The position numbers and the translations under genes are program-made. Under the pieces are notes generated by a model. The model was not told the DNA's origin and searched no databases. It was given only the letters and a program-made list of their open reading frames with translations. Shown in pieces: positions 35,861-44,880 of a DNA stretch of 64,000 nucleotides. The stretch comes from FEN-1297 sp963787005. Lineage in GTDB: Bacteria > Bacteroidota > Ignavibacteria > Ignavibacteriales > Ignavibacteriaceae. Numbering within the stretch: position 1 is the first letter of the stretch; each line of letters opens with the position of its first letter. The stretch is from positions 62,001 to 126,000 of the forward strand of contig CAWBBX010000030.1 in assembly GCA_963787005.1 (NCBI GenBank), in the 5' to 3' direction.

Positions 35861-37648
35861 TCACAGGCACCGCAGCACTCTCCCCCACTTTCCTTCAATC
35901 TCAAATTCTAGATTTCCGTTTTCCGAATAAATTTCATCTCCGTCAAGAAGGTCCTTAAAATTTCGATGAATATTATTCAGCCTAATTTTTTTCATCGATC
36001 CTGAATTATTGAGAGCGACTATAATAGTCCGGTCCTTATACGACCTCGAATAAACATATACATCATTCAAATCATCAGTCAACAGTGTTTTAAAGTCACC
36101 CAGCCGCAGCGCCGGATGGGCGTTTCGAATCGATATCATTTTTTTGTAATGGTTAAAAAGATCCTGGTTAAATTCGACAGTGCATGCCTTTTGCCGCGGC
36201 GACTGATCGGGCAAAAGCGCTTCGTCATCATATTTAAATTCCTTCCACACCATCGGCTTCCGGCAGCAGGGATCGTTAGCTCCCCACATTCCCGCCTCGT
36301 CACCGTAATAAATCATCGGCGCGCCGACGTACGTCATCTGAAAAATTACCATCAGCATTTGGAGTCTTACTTCATCCATACCGGGCTTACCGGTATCGTA
36401 TTGCCGGTTGGTACCCTTTGAGCATTCAAAATAGTCATCCCAGTCTCTGAAATTGCTCAGCCCTTTATTTAGTATGTGGGAAGATACCCGGTTCGAATCG
36501 TGGCTGCCGAAAAGGTTCTGCTGAACAAATTTTACTCCGCCGGGAAAAGCTTCTCTCAATTCTTTGAGTCTTCTGTCGAACTCGGCTGCCGATATTCTAT
36601 TCTCTATATTGATGAAATACTCCGCCGAAGTAAATGCAAAATTGTAATTCATCACCGCATCGAATTCATCACCTTCTAGGTAAGGGGCTTCAATACTGAT
36701 GGGGCGAATTACTTCAGCGGTAAGATACGATTCGGGATTTATTGACTTAACGTGTTTCCGCCATTTTTTCCAGAACGGATGCTCAATGCAGAACGCCACA
36801 TCCAGCCTCCAGCCGTCTATGCCCGCTGAAGTATTTCCGTTTCCCTCCGGATCCATCCAGCGTTTAGTAATGTTAAAGACATAATCTTTCGGACCCTCGG
36901 TAAGTCCGTTTTCGTCCTGGTTCCACTCGGGCAGTTCTTTAACACCGAACCATCCTTTAAAATTAAACTTCGTTCCTCTTTCGCTGTCGTCCCAGGAGAT
37001 AATCTTAAACCAATCCTTGTACTTCGAATTTTTCTGATTCTTCGCAACATCTTTAAATGCCCAGTGATTTATACCAACGTGGTTAAATACCCCGTCGAAA
37101 ATTATCTTCATCCCGCGCTTGTGTACTTCCTCAATTAATTTCAATGCCAGCTTGTCGGCGGAAGTCCAAACCCACGTCGAAGGATCATCGGGCCTTTCAC
37201 TTGCTATCATTTTAATATCTTCTGCCGGGGAGTGGCCGAAATACGGATCGATGTGATGATATGTTACAGCGTCATACTTATGGCTCGACGGCGCCCAAAA
37301 CACGGGATTAAGATAAAGAGCCGTTATGCCGAGTTCCTCAAGGTAATCAAGCTTATCAATTATTCCCTGAAGATCGCCGCCGTACCTTCTTCTCTGAATA
37401 TTAAACCAGATATCCTTCCCGTTCTTCTTTTCGTAGGGCTGCAACTCGTACCAGTCGGATGTCCAGGGATGAACCTGCCACGGCGAATAGTGATCCCTAG
37501 GCCAGGAACCTTCAATAGATTCGGCTGTAGGATCGTTTTCTTCCACTCCGTTTCTGAAGCGTTCGGGAAAGATCTGGTACCATACAACATTTTTCGCCCA
37601 GCCGGGAACAAACTCATCATTAATTGAATTTTCCTTGCTTTCGCCCAA
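35861..37648 (-). CDS. Cytoplasmic GH13 alpha-glucosidase / neopullulanase-type enzyme
   Basis: 595 aa, no signal peptide. GH13 blocks are in order: VVWYQIFPERFRNG (N-terminal strand), ALYLNPVF, region I FDGVFNHVG, region II GWRLDVAF with nucleophile Asp near 285, region III LTAEVI with acid Glu near 311, region IV FGSHDSNR with Asp near 384, and a C-terminal beta domain. The long first loop (PWTSDWYELQPYEKKNGKDI) is as in cyclomaltodextrinase/neopullulanase-like enzymes. It probably hydrolyses maltodextrins inside the cell, downstream of the surface amylase encoded at 11.2-15.5 kb, although it is not in that cluster. Confidence 0.92.
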   Translation of the reverse strand: MGESKENSINDEFVPGWAKNVVWYQIFPERFRNGVEENDPTAESIEGSWPRDHYSPWQVHPWTSDWYELQPYEKKNGKDIWFNIQRRRYGGDLQGIIDKLDYLEELGITALYLNPVFWAPSSHKYDAVTYHHIDPYFGHSPAEDIKMIASERPDDPSTWVWTSADKLALKLIEEVHKRGMKIIFDGVFNHVGINHWAFKDVAKNQKNSKYKDWFKIISWDDSERGTKFNFKGWFGVKELPEWNQDENGLTEGPKDYVFNITKRWMDPEGNGNTSAGIDGWRLDVAFCIEHPFWKKWRKHVKSINPESYLTAEVIRPISIEAPYLEGDEFDAVMNYNFAFTSAEYFINIENRISAAEFDRRLKELREAFPGGVKFVQQNLFGSHDSNRVSSHILNKGLSNFRDWDDYFECSKGTNRQYDTGKPGMDEVRLQMLMVIFQMTYVGAPMIYYGDEAGMWGANDPCCRKPMVWKEFKYDDEALLPDQSPRQKACTVEFNQDLFNHYKKMISIRNAHPALRLGDFKTLLTDDLNDVYVYSRSYKDRTIIVALNNSGSMKKIRLNNIHRNFKDLLDGDEIYSENGNLEFEIEGKWGRVLRCL

Positions 37649-37956
37649 AATTACTCCGCAGCATCGGATGTTTGAGAATAAACTTGCATTATTATTTATA
37701 CGAATTAACTATTATACAGTTTAAGTAAAGAAATCCGCATTAAATGTAAAACTTTATCCGCGCGCGCTGTAAATATTTTCTTTAATTTCGTACATTTGAA
37801 AAACTTAATAAGAATTAGACGAAACGCAGGGCGCGGAACGGAAAACAAATTTTAATCCGGTCGGAAAGCTAATAAAAGAATCGACAAATTAGCACTTCCG
37901 CCGTATGATAATTTTTGCGGCCGGTGCCCCGCATCATATTGATATAAGGAGATAAA
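37649..37956. other. Divergent promoter region between GH13 and ilvD
   Basis: 308 bp. AT-rich near both genes and GC-richer in the middle. I see no attenuator-like peptide rich in branched-chain amino acids. The ilvD ribosome site AAGGAG is 6 bases before its ATG. Confidence 0.45.
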
Positions 37957-39639
37957 ATGAAAAATGATTTAAATAAATTCAGCAAACGTTTAACGCAGCA
38001 GCGCTCGCAGGTCGGTTCTCAAGCTATGCTTTACGGGATCGGATTAACCGATGACGATTTGAAAAAGCCGCAGGTCGGTATTGCAAGCATGGGCTGGGAA
38101 GGCAATACATGCAATATGCACTTGAACGATCTGGCCAAGCTATCGAAGAAAGGTGTGAACGACGCAGGGCTGGTGGGATTGATATTCCACACCATCGGAG
38201 TAAGCGACGGAATTTCTATGGGAACACAGGGAATGAAATACTCGCTTCCTTCACGCGACATAATAGCCGATTCGATAGAAACGGTTATGAGCGCTCAGTG
38301 GTACGACGCGCTTATAACGCTGCCGGGGTGCGATAAGAACATGCCCGGCTCGGTAATGGCAATGGCGCGGCTCAACAGGCCCAGCATAATGATTTACGGC
38401 GGAACGATAAGAGCAGGAAATTTTCAGGGTAAGAAGCTCGATATTGTATCTGCGTTCGAGGCATACGGTCAATACATCTCAAAAGAATTTACAGAACAGG
38501 ATCTGGACAATGTTCTGCACCATGCATGTCCGGGTGCCGGTGCCTGCGGCGGAATGTATACCGCCAACACCATGTCTAGCGCGATAGAAACTTTGGGCAT
38601 GAGCCTTCCGTTCAGTTCCTCGTGTCCCGCCAACAGCGACATGAAAGCCAAGGAATGCTACGATACAGGTAAAGCAATTTTAAATTTATTGGAAAAAGAT
38701 CTTAAGCCGCTCGATATAATGACAAAGAAGGCGTTTGAAAACGCGATTACTCTGGTAATAGCTTTGGGCGGATCGACAAACGCCGCGCTTCACTTAGTAG
38801 CAATGGCAAAGGCCGCTAAAGTCGACGTATCACTAAAGGATTTCCAGGAAATATCCGACCGCACGCCGTATATAGCAGATCTCAAGCCGAGCGGTAAATA
38901 CGTTATGGAAGATCTCTATGAGATAGGCGGAGTGCCGGCAGTTCAGAAATTGCTTTTGAAGGAAGGCATGATCGACGGAAACTGCATTACGGTTACGGGA
39001 AAAACTCTGGGCGAAAATATAGAGAAAGCGGCCGATCTGAAGGAAGGCCAGCAGATTATCTTCCCGCTCAGCAGTCCTATTAAGAAAACGGGTCATCTTC
39101 AAATCCTATACGGTAATCTTGCCGAGGAAGGAGCTGTCGCAAAAATTACCGGAAAGGAAGGAACTAAGTTTTCGGGTCCCGCCAACGTATTCGACTCCGA
39201 AGAAGAAGCGTTAAAAGCTATCGAGGAGAAAAAAGTTTCAGCAGGCGAGGTTATTGTAATCCGCTACGAAGGACCGAAGGGCGGACCCGGAATGCGCGAG
39301 ATGCTGGAAATTACCGCGGCTATAATGGGAGCCGGACTCGGGAAGAGCGTCGCTCTTATTACCGACGGAAGGTTTTCAGGTGGTTCACACGGATTTGTGG
39401 TCGGACATATAACTCCTGAAGCTCAAACCGGCGGTGCAATCGCTTTGATACAGAACGGCGATACGATTACCATCGATGCCGAAAGCAATTCATTGACACT
39501 TGACGTGCCGGAGAAAGTTATTGCTGAGAGAAAGAAAAACTGGAAGCAGCCGGCGTTAAGATTCGAGAACGGTATTTTGTACAAATACGCGAAGAGCGTT
39601 TCGTCTGCATCGGAAGGATGCGTCACCGACGAATTTTAA
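37957..39639 (+). CDS. ilvD: Dihydroxy-acid dehydratase
   Basis: 560 aa, full length for IlvD. It dehydrates 2,3-dihydroxy-3-methylbutanoate and -pentanoate in valine, isoleucine and leucine synthesis. Iron-sulphur cysteines lie in the expected places: C52 (GNTCNMH), C125 (GCDKNMPG) and C197 (GACGGMYTANTMS). The C-terminal EGPKGGPGMREML and ITDGRFSGGSHGFVVGHITPEA blocks (the latter in two parts) are conserved. No other ilv or leu gene is in the window. A perfect 12-bp hairpin follows the stop. Confidence 0.97.
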   Translation: MKNDLNKFSKRLTQQRSQVGSQAMLYGIGLTDDDLKKPQVGIASMGWEGNTCNMHLNDLAKLSKKGVNDAGLVGLIFHTIGVSDGISMGTQGMKYSLPSRDIIADSIETVMSAQWYDALITLPGCDKNMPGSVMAMARLNRPSIMIYGGTIRAGNFQGKKLDIVSAFEAYGQYISKEFTEQDLDNVLHHACPGAGACGGMYTANTMSSAIETLGMSLPFSSSCPANSDMKAKECYDTGKAILNLLEKDLKPLDIMTKKAFENAITLVIALGGSTNAALHLVAMAKAAKVDVSLKDFQEISDRTPYIADLKPSGKYVMEDLYEIGGVPAVQKLLLKEGMIDGNCITVTGKTLGENIEKAADLKEGQQIIFPLSSPIKKTGHLQILYGNLAEEGAVAKITGKEGTKFSGPANVFDSEEEALKAIEEKKVSAGEVIVIRYEGPKGGPGMREMLEITAAIMGAGLGKSVALITDGRFSGGSHGFVVGHITPEAQTGGAIALIQNGDTITIDAESNSLTLDVPEKVIAERKKNWKQPALRFENGILYKYAKSVSSASEGCVTDEF

Positions 39640-39647
39640 TTGATTTT

Positions 39648-39675
39648 GTAGAGACGCATCGCCATGCGTCTCTAC
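39648..39675. repeat. GTAGAGACGCAT palindromic repeat after ilvD
   Basis: GTAGAGACGCAT and ATGCGTCTCTAC are perfectly complementary 12-bp arms with a CGCC loop, 9 bp past the ilvD stop. The outer sequence matches the repeat at 35761. It has little U-tract, so repeat family is favoured over a plain terminator. Confidence 0.75.
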
Positions 39676-39695
39676 GCAAAATGGGTTCACAAATT

Positions 39696-39742
39696 GAGAC
39701 GGCCCTGCCTGACCGGGAGGCAAGCCGCGGGGTCGTCTATAC
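39696..39742. repeat. Degenerate second copy of the GAGACG repeat
   Basis: GAGACGGCCCTGCCT is partly complementary to AGGC...GGGGTCGTCTA across a short loop. It starts 20 bp after the perfect copy at 39648-39675, suggesting tandem insertion or decay of the same family. Confidence 0.45.
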
Positions 39743-39879
39743 GATTAATCTTCCGGTCATATTATCTATTCCCCTTCCCCAACCTATTTCCGCCGTTCGT
39801 AACTTTTTATTCCTGATCAAGAATTAAAACATTAAGTTAAGCCTAAATAAACGTCTTGTGACATAATCTTGAGGGAAAC

Positions 39880-40389
39880 ATGAAAGTACTTCTAAGAATT
39901 ACAGCGCTTATTGCCGCAGCAATTATAATAATATTCGTTCTAACGAAAGACGCCGGCGAAAAAAATGGCAATGATTCGAAAAATGCAGACTCCGATAAAA
40001 TTTCAATGATAAAAGCGGATGAGGATTTTGCCAAAGCAGCGGCCGCCGAAGGCACCGGCAAAGCGTTTATTGATTATGCTGATGAAGATGCGGTATTACT
40101 TCGTCAGAACGAATTCCCTATCGAAGGCATACAGGCTTTAAAGGAACATTACAAGGGAAGGGACACCGTAAAAACGGCGTTAATCTGGAAGCCGGTTAAA
40201 GCTGAAGTTTCGCCCGATGGCCAGCTTGGCTATACGTTCGGGAACTGGGAATATACTTTCACAGATAAATCCGGTAAGCGGTCAACTTCGTACGGCAATT
40301 ACGTTACGATATGGAAAAAACAAAGCGACGGTTCCTGGAAATATGTACTCGACGGCGGTTCGGATACCCCGCCTCCCCCGGATAAATAA
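39880..40389 (+). CDS. Membrane-anchored or exported DUF4440/SnoaL-like protein
   Basis: 169 aa. One N-terminal hydrophobic helix (LLRITALIAAAIIIIFVL) acts as a signal anchor or uncleaved signal. A hydrophilic linker and an NTF2-like fold follow: MIKADEDFAKAAAAEGTGKA, FIDYADEDAVLLR, YTFGNWEYTFTDKSGK and SYGNYVTIWKKQSDGSWKYV. This is the DUF4440/SnoaL-like pattern with the C-terminal W-K-Y strand. Such proteins can be enzymes or binding modules, and no catalytic residue can be named. It is a single gene after ilvD, convergent with the rhodanese gene. Confidence 0.75.
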   Translation: MKVLLRITALIAAAIIIIFVLTKDAGEKNGNDSKNADSDKISMIKADEDFAKAAAAEGTGKAFIDYADEDAVLLRQNEFPIEGIQALKEHYKGRDTVKTALIWKPVKAEVSPDGQLGYTFGNWEYTFTDKSGKRSTSYGNYVTIWKKQSDGSWKYVLDGGSDTPPPPDK

Positions 40390-40480
40390 TCATACAAAAA
40401 TTATATTTTTACTCAAAAGCCATCTATCCAATATTAAAGAAGTTCTTCTTTCTTCTGAAATCTATCTACTAACTTCTAAA

Positions 40481-40861
40481 TTATTCCGTCTTCCTGTATT
40501 CGGTCATGCCGCCTTGGACGTTCTCAACATTGTACCCGTTCTTCGCCAGCATGCCGGAAGCTATCTTCGAACGGTGGCCGGTTCTGCATATGACGGCGAT
40601 CTTCTTGTCCTTATACTTTTCAAGTTCGTCCATCCTTTTATCGAGTGTCTGTAAAGGGATGTTTATAACGCCGTCTATCTTTCCCAGCGGGCCCGAAAGT
40701 TCCGGCGGAGTTCTCACATCCAGAACAATCAGCGACGAGTCGCTCTTCATCTCGCTCCTCAGCTGCGATACTGTAATTGATTTCACATTATCCTGAGCGT
40801 ACCCGCTTAAAAAGGCTGCCGAAATAAAAAGCAGGACCGCAAGATTTCTTAATGTTTTCAT
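40481..40861 (-). CDS. Exported single-domain rhodanese
   Basis: 126 aa with a signal peptide (LAVLLFISAAFLSGYAQ). The rhodanese fold has LIVLDVRTPPELSGPLGKID and the active-site loop Cys92-R-T-G-H-R, which carries the persulphide. The loop sequence is the usual one for sulphurtransferases, not that of CDC25-type phosphatases. It would act in the periplasm in sulphur handling. Neighbours are an anti-sigma gene 124 bp upstream on the same strand and a convergent DUF4440 gene, which give no pathway clue. Confidence 0.9.
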   Translation of the reverse strand: MKTLRNLAVLLFISAAFLSGYAQDNVKSITVSQLRSEMKSDSSLIVLDVRTPPELSGPLGKIDGVINIPLQTLDKRMDELEKYKDKKIAVICRTGHRSKIASGMLAKNGYNVENVQGGMTEYRKTE

Positions 40862-40985
40862 ATCTTTATTAATTTTTGTTGATGGTTAAAATAATTGAAA
40901 AAGCCTGGGTGAACGAGTTCGGTATCCGGTTTTACGCGAACACATAAAATATTACCTCTAGACCGATTGACATTATAAGCCGTAA

Positions 40986-41222
40986 TTATTCGGAGAGTCC
41001 CAGGAAGTCGAGCAGACGGTTATGCGCGTCGTCGGGAAGATCGACGTTGTATTTTTTGTAGAAGTCGATTGTTTTCTCGACGGAGTTGAAGTAATTGCGG
41101 CAGTCGGTGCACTCGTCCAGATGTTCCTTTATAGCAATGCACTTCGGAGAATCCAGGTCCTCGCCCAGACTATCGCATATATGGCTCATCACTACTTTGC
41201 ACGTAACTTTTTCTTCACTCAT
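40986..41222 (-). CDS. Putative zinc-binding anti-sigma factor
   Basis: 78 aa, soluble. The HLDECTDC segment matches the H-x3-C-x2-C zinc motif of ZAS-type anti-sigma factors, preceded by LDSPKCIAIKEHLD. The C-terminal short helix LPDDAHNRLLDFLGL is amphipathic. Its ATG overlaps the stop of the upstream ECF sigma gene by 4 bases (ATGA), which indicates translational coupling and a sigma/anti-sigma pair. There is no membrane segment, so it would sense a cytoplasmic signal, possibly redox through the zinc site (inference). Confidence 0.82.
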   Translation of the reverse strand: MSEEKVTCKVVMSHICDSLGEDLDSPKCIAIKEHLDECTDCRNYFNSVEKTIDFYKKYNVDLPDDAHNRLLDFLGLSE

Positions 41223-41788
41223 TTTAGGAACGCCTTATTAATTTCTTTTCTTAAAAATGCTCTCGCCCTGTGAAGTCTCGATTTTACCGCGGGCACGGAA
41301 AGATCTGTAATCCGTCCGGTTTCTTCGGTTGACAACCCCTCGACATCTCTCAGCAGGAAGACTACCCTGTAGTCCGGTGAAAGATTTTGTATAGCCGCAT
41401 CGAGTATATCTTTGAGCTCGTTGTTTTCCACAACATTATCCGGCACCAGGTTCCAGTCGGCCTTAAAGTTATTCTCAAACAGACCGTCCTCGTCTTCATC
41501 AATTGACACGAACCTGTGTTTTTTCTTCCTGTACTCCATCAGACAGTGGTTCGCCACTATCCTGTAGAGCCAGGTAGAGAGCTTAGATTTATTATCGAAC
41601 TGGTGCAGAGATTTCACCATGCTGAGAAATGTTTCCTGCATGATATTTTCCGCACCTTCCGGATTGCGGCATATCTTGAACGCGAAATTGTAAACTGTCT
41701 TCTCGTATTTTCTTACGAGGTCGGCCATTGCGCGTTTATCGCCGTTTTGTGCCGCTTCTATAACTTGTGATTCTTCCATCAGATGCAA
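41219..41788 (-). CDS. ECF RNA polymerase sigma factor
   Basis: 189 aa. Region 2 runs about 10-85 (LVRKYEKTVYNFAFKICRNP, QETFLSMVKSL, LSTWLYRIVANHCLMEYRKKK), and region 4 about 125-185 (LSPDYRVVFLLRDVEGLSTEE, LSVPAVKSRLHRARAFLRKE). The TTG at 41788 has GAAG five bases upstream; an ATG three codons in (41779) is the alternative start. It is coupled by ATGA overlap to a small zinc anti-sigma protein. The target promoter is unknown. Confidence 0.93.
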   Translation of the reverse strand: MHLMEESQVIEAAQNGDKRAMADLVRKYEKTVYNFAFKICRNPEGAENIMQETFLSMVKSLHQFDNKSKLSTWLYRIVANHCLMEYRKKKHRFVSIDEDEDGLFENNFKADWNLVPDNVVENNELKDILDAAIQNLSPDYRVVFLLRDVEGLSTEETGRITDLSVPAVKSRLHRARAFLRKEINKAFLK

Positions 41789-41855
41789 TTACTTCATTAA
41801 AGATTCATTGTAAAATTAAAATATTCGGAGCATATATGCCCGCCCAAAGGGATTT

Positions 41856-42470
41856 TTAATCTATTTCCAGGCTCCGCCACAAATACCAGCTGGCGATTGA
41901 ATTATAAGGCGCCCAGCCGTTAGCCGACGAAATCCGTTTCAGCCTTTTATAGTCAGGCAGTTTCCTAAGGTTATATACGTTCTTCACCGCCTTGCGCAGT
42001 CCCAAATCCGCCGTAGGAAGAACATCGAGCCTGTTAAGCGTAAAGATCAAGAACATGTGAACCGTCCACTCACCAATTCCCTTAACCGCCGTGAGCTCAC
42101 TGATTATAACCTCATCCGATTTTTTATTAACGCCTTTAAAATCGATCTGCCGGTTTATTATATGCGCGGAAAGATCTTTTACATATTTAACCTTGGCGTT
42201 TGACAGTCCGTAGCTTCGAAGTACATCGTGAGGTGTGTCCAATATCTTTTCGGGAGCCGGATCGCCTTCGAAGCCGATGAGAAATTTGTTATAGATAGAA
42301 GCGGCCGCAAGAACGGAAAGCTGCTGGCCGACAATAGCGCGTAGAAGGGCGGCGTAATAACCACGCTTAGGCTTTAGACCGCATATTCCTATCCGATCAA
42401 TCAATGCCGCCATTTTTTTATCGCTGCAATAAATATGGTTTGTACCTTTTTCTATTTCTTTAGAAATCAT
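41856..42470 (-). CDS. DNA-3-methyladenine glycosylase, AlkA-like (HhH-GPD)
   Basis: 204 aa. The helix-hairpin-helix is VKGIGEWTVHMFL (about 129-142), followed by the catalytic-Asp region LDVLPTADLGLRKAV with Asp155. The N-terminal block YYAALLRAIVGQQLSVLAAA is typical. It excises alkylated purines from DNA in base-excision repair. It is shorter than E. coli AlkA because the N-terminal TBP-like domain is absent, as in many bacterial and archaeal members. It is a lone gene upstream of the ECF operon on the same strand. Confidence 0.9.
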   Translation of the reverse strand: MISKEIEKGTNHIYCSDKKMAALIDRIGICGLKPKRGYYAALLRAIVGQQLSVLAAASIYNKFLIGFEGDPAPEKILDTPHDVLRSYGLSNAKVKYVKDLSAHIINRQIDFKGVNKKSDEVIISELTAVKGIGEWTVHMFLIFTLNRLDVLPTADLGLRKAVKNVYNLRKLPDYKRLKRISSANGWAPYNSIASWYLWRSLEID

Positions 42471-42705
42471 TATACTTATATTATGTAATTAAAACCGGTA
42501 ATTTTGTCCGCTTTGCGGAGCAGAATCCGAATTCTCGGAAATCTCCGGGAATTGTAGAAATTATCCCATATTCGGGGGATTTTATTCCGGCAGTATTTAT
42601 TTTCTTAAAAGGTTGTTCTCCACAGCCCGTTTTGCGCGGGTATATTGTCCGCTTAGGAGCGAGTAAAATACGTGAAAAGGATCCGAACAAATATAAATTA
42701 ATTTT

Positions 42706-44880
42706 ATGTCTCAAAACAAAAATATATCGGAGATAATAAACAATAATTTTTTCACCGGCGTAGCCGATCCGGGGAAAAAGATACCGTTCAGCTCGAAAAA
42801 TTTCACCGGAATAAGAGAGGGCGAAATAATCTTCCAGAACGGCGACGAGAGCGATTTCGTGTATCTTATTATCGAAGGAGAAGTGAAGCTGAAGTTTTCC
42901 AATCCCAACGGCAGCTCGGTTATCATCGGTAAGGGGAAGAACGAGTTCTTCGGAGAAAAAGAGATACTCGGCAAGTCGCCCAGAGGTTCCGCCGCAGTCG
43001 CAAATACCGACTGTATATTTTACAAGCTTAGTAAGAAGGATATCTCCACCCTTCTGACAAAAGATCCGACTATAAAGAATAATATTCTGCGGCTCAACGT
43101 AATGCCGGACGAAGATGAGCCCGCGAATATTGAAGAATTTTCCATGGAAGAAGAAACTCCTCCGGAAAGTGTCGGTTCTGACATCGAAACAAATGAAGAA
43201 ATTGAAAAGCCTGAAAAATCAGCCGAACCTGAATCAGACGAGATCTTACATGAAAATATTATAAGTGAAGAAGCAGGTGAAGGTGAAATTGAAAAGGAGC
43301 CTGAGTTAAGTGAAGAGAAACCGATCGAAGAAGTTGTTGATACGATAAATCCCGGCGGGGAAGAAAGTCCGGAAGAGGAAAAATCTTTAAATGATGAAAT
43401 AGTTTTGGATGATGATGAGGGCTATCTCCAGTGGGATATTGTCAATGAAGAAAGCCCGGATAAAACTTCGGAGGAAAGCCCGGTTTCCGATGAAGAGAAT
43501 AACGTATCAGGTGATAACGTCCCCGGAGAAGAAGAGACGATAATAAATGATACTAAAGATAAAATTGAAACAGAAGAAGAGTCCGCCGGACCGGCGGAGG
43601 AATTCGGGGTGAAATTTGAAGAAGACATTCAAACTTCCGGCGGAGAGCCGGAGATCACGGAGGATGATGACGTGAAAGAAAAAAGAACGGAAGAGACCGT
43701 TTCCGCGCAGGCAGGCGGTGAGATTACTTCTGCAAGTTTAATAAAAGCGGCAGGCCGGATCGCCTCCAGCTTAGATGCGCAAAGTATCTGCGATGCGGTT
43801 GCCGAAGAGTCGGGCGCCCTTACAGACGCATGGAAGGGGCTTTTTTATATCGCGAACAATCAAAATCAGACACTCAGAACTTTCTTAAAAAGCGGGTCCG
43901 ACAGAAAAGAAATAAAATTGAAGTTCGGCGAGGGACTCGCGGGCGACTGCGCCGCCATGATGTCAATTATTAATTTAAAAGACGCTGCTGCGGACACGAG
44001 GTTCAACGATAAATTCGATCAGCCGGAAGGAATCAATACCAAGAGCATGCTGTGCGTACCGGTGGCGGGAGACGACGGCGTACTGAAAGGAGTTATACAG
44101 TTATTTAACAGGGGAAGCGGCGCGTTCGATAAAGAAAACGAGACGCTGATAACGGATATTTCAGCGGCGGCCGCACTTGCGGTAACAAACTTGCAAGATT
44201 CCGAAAGGAGTGTTTCGGAGGACAGAAACGAATTGCTTAAAAAGCTAACTCACTTTATAATAAACGATATTAATACTCCTCTTCTTACTATTAAACATTA
44301 TGCCGATTTCATAAAAAAGAAAGATACACAGGAAGATATAAAGAAGGTCGGCGAGATAATCTCCGACCAGGCCGCGGCCGCTTATGATCTCCTGCAATCG
44401 ACTTTAAATTATGTTGAGGGGATGGAATCTTTGAGCCTCGAGACGGAAAAGATATCCGACGTTCTCGACGTGGCACTAGAAATGCTTGCCGAGTACGCCG
44501 AGTCGAGGAACGTAAATCTGTTTAAGAAATACGATACGGCAAGCAGGGTGAAAGCAGACAGAAAATCTTTCTACCAGGCTTGCTTCCAGATAGTGAAGAA
44601 CGCGTGCGACGCAATGCCGGACGGCGGCGATATTTATGTAACCGCGGAGGAAGAGGACGGCTCGGTAAATTTGAGCTTTAAAGACATCGGCTCCGGATTC
44701 CCCCAGGAAATTGAAACCGATATATTTAAACCGTTCTTCTCCCGGAATAAAGAGAACAGCGTAGGATTGGGACTGGCAATAGCGGATAAGATAATTACTC
44801 TGCACGGCGGAACAATTACCGCCGATAACGATCCGGAAAAAGGAGCGGTGTTTACCATTTCTTTGCCTGCGGCGGAGTAA
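42706..44880 (+). CDS. CRP-like cNMP-binding + acidic linker + GAF + atypical histidine kinase
   Basis: 724 aa, soluble. About 20-140 is a cyclic-nucleotide-binding fold (IREGEIIFQNGDESDFVYLI, FFGEKEILGKSPRGSAAVAN). About 145-335 is a very acidic Glu/Asp/Ser-rich linker. About 345-500 is a GAF domain (LDAQSICDAVAEESGAL, MLCVPVAGDDGVLKGVIQLF). About 505-720 is the kinase core, with ATP-binding N box NACDAMPDGG, G1 DIGSGFP and G2 GLGLAIA intact. The dimerisation helix reads NDINTPLLTIKHY, with Asn520 where the phospho-accepting His of H-E-L-x-x-P is expected; His516 is one turn earlier. It overlaps the miaA start by one base (TAATG), suggesting coupling. Confidence 0.85.
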   Translation: MSQNKNISEIINNNFFTGVADPGKKIPFSSKNFTGIREGEIIFQNGDESDFVYLIIEGEVKLKFSNPNGSSVIIGKGKNEFFGEKEILGKSPRGSAAVANTDCIFYKLSKKDISTLLTKDPTIKNNILRLNVMPDEDEPANIEEFSMEEETPPESVGSDIETNEEIEKPEKSAEPESDEILHENIISEEAGEGEIEKEPELSEEKPIEEVVDTINPGGEESPEEEKSLNDEIVLDDDEGYLQWDIVNEESPDKTSEESPVSDEENNVSGDNVPGEEETIINDTKDKIETEEESAGPAEEFGVKFEEDIQTSGGEPEITEDDDVKEKRTEETVSAQAGGEITSASLIKAAGRIASSLDAQSICDAVAEESGALTDAWKGLFYIANNQNQTLRTFLKSGSDRKEIKLKFGEGLAGDCAAMMSIINLKDAAADTRFNDKFDQPEGINTKSMLCVPVAGDDGVLKGVIQLFNRGSGAFDKENETLITDISAAAALAVTNLQDSERSVSEDRNELLKKLTHFIINDINTPLLTIKHYADFIKKKDTQEDIKKVGEIISDQAAAAYDLLQSTLNYVEGMESLSLETEKISDVLDVALEMLAEYAESRNVNLFKKYDTASRVKADRKSFYQACFQIVKNACDAMPDGGDIYVTAEEEDGSVNLSFKDIGSGFPQEIETDIFKPFFSRNKENSVGLGLAIADKIITLHGGTITADNDPEKGAVFTISLPAAE

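Noticed and set aside
42481..42714. 77-aa minus-strand ORF before the CRP-GAF-kinase gene
   Set aside because: Low-complexity, no ribosome site, and it occupies the expected promoter region.
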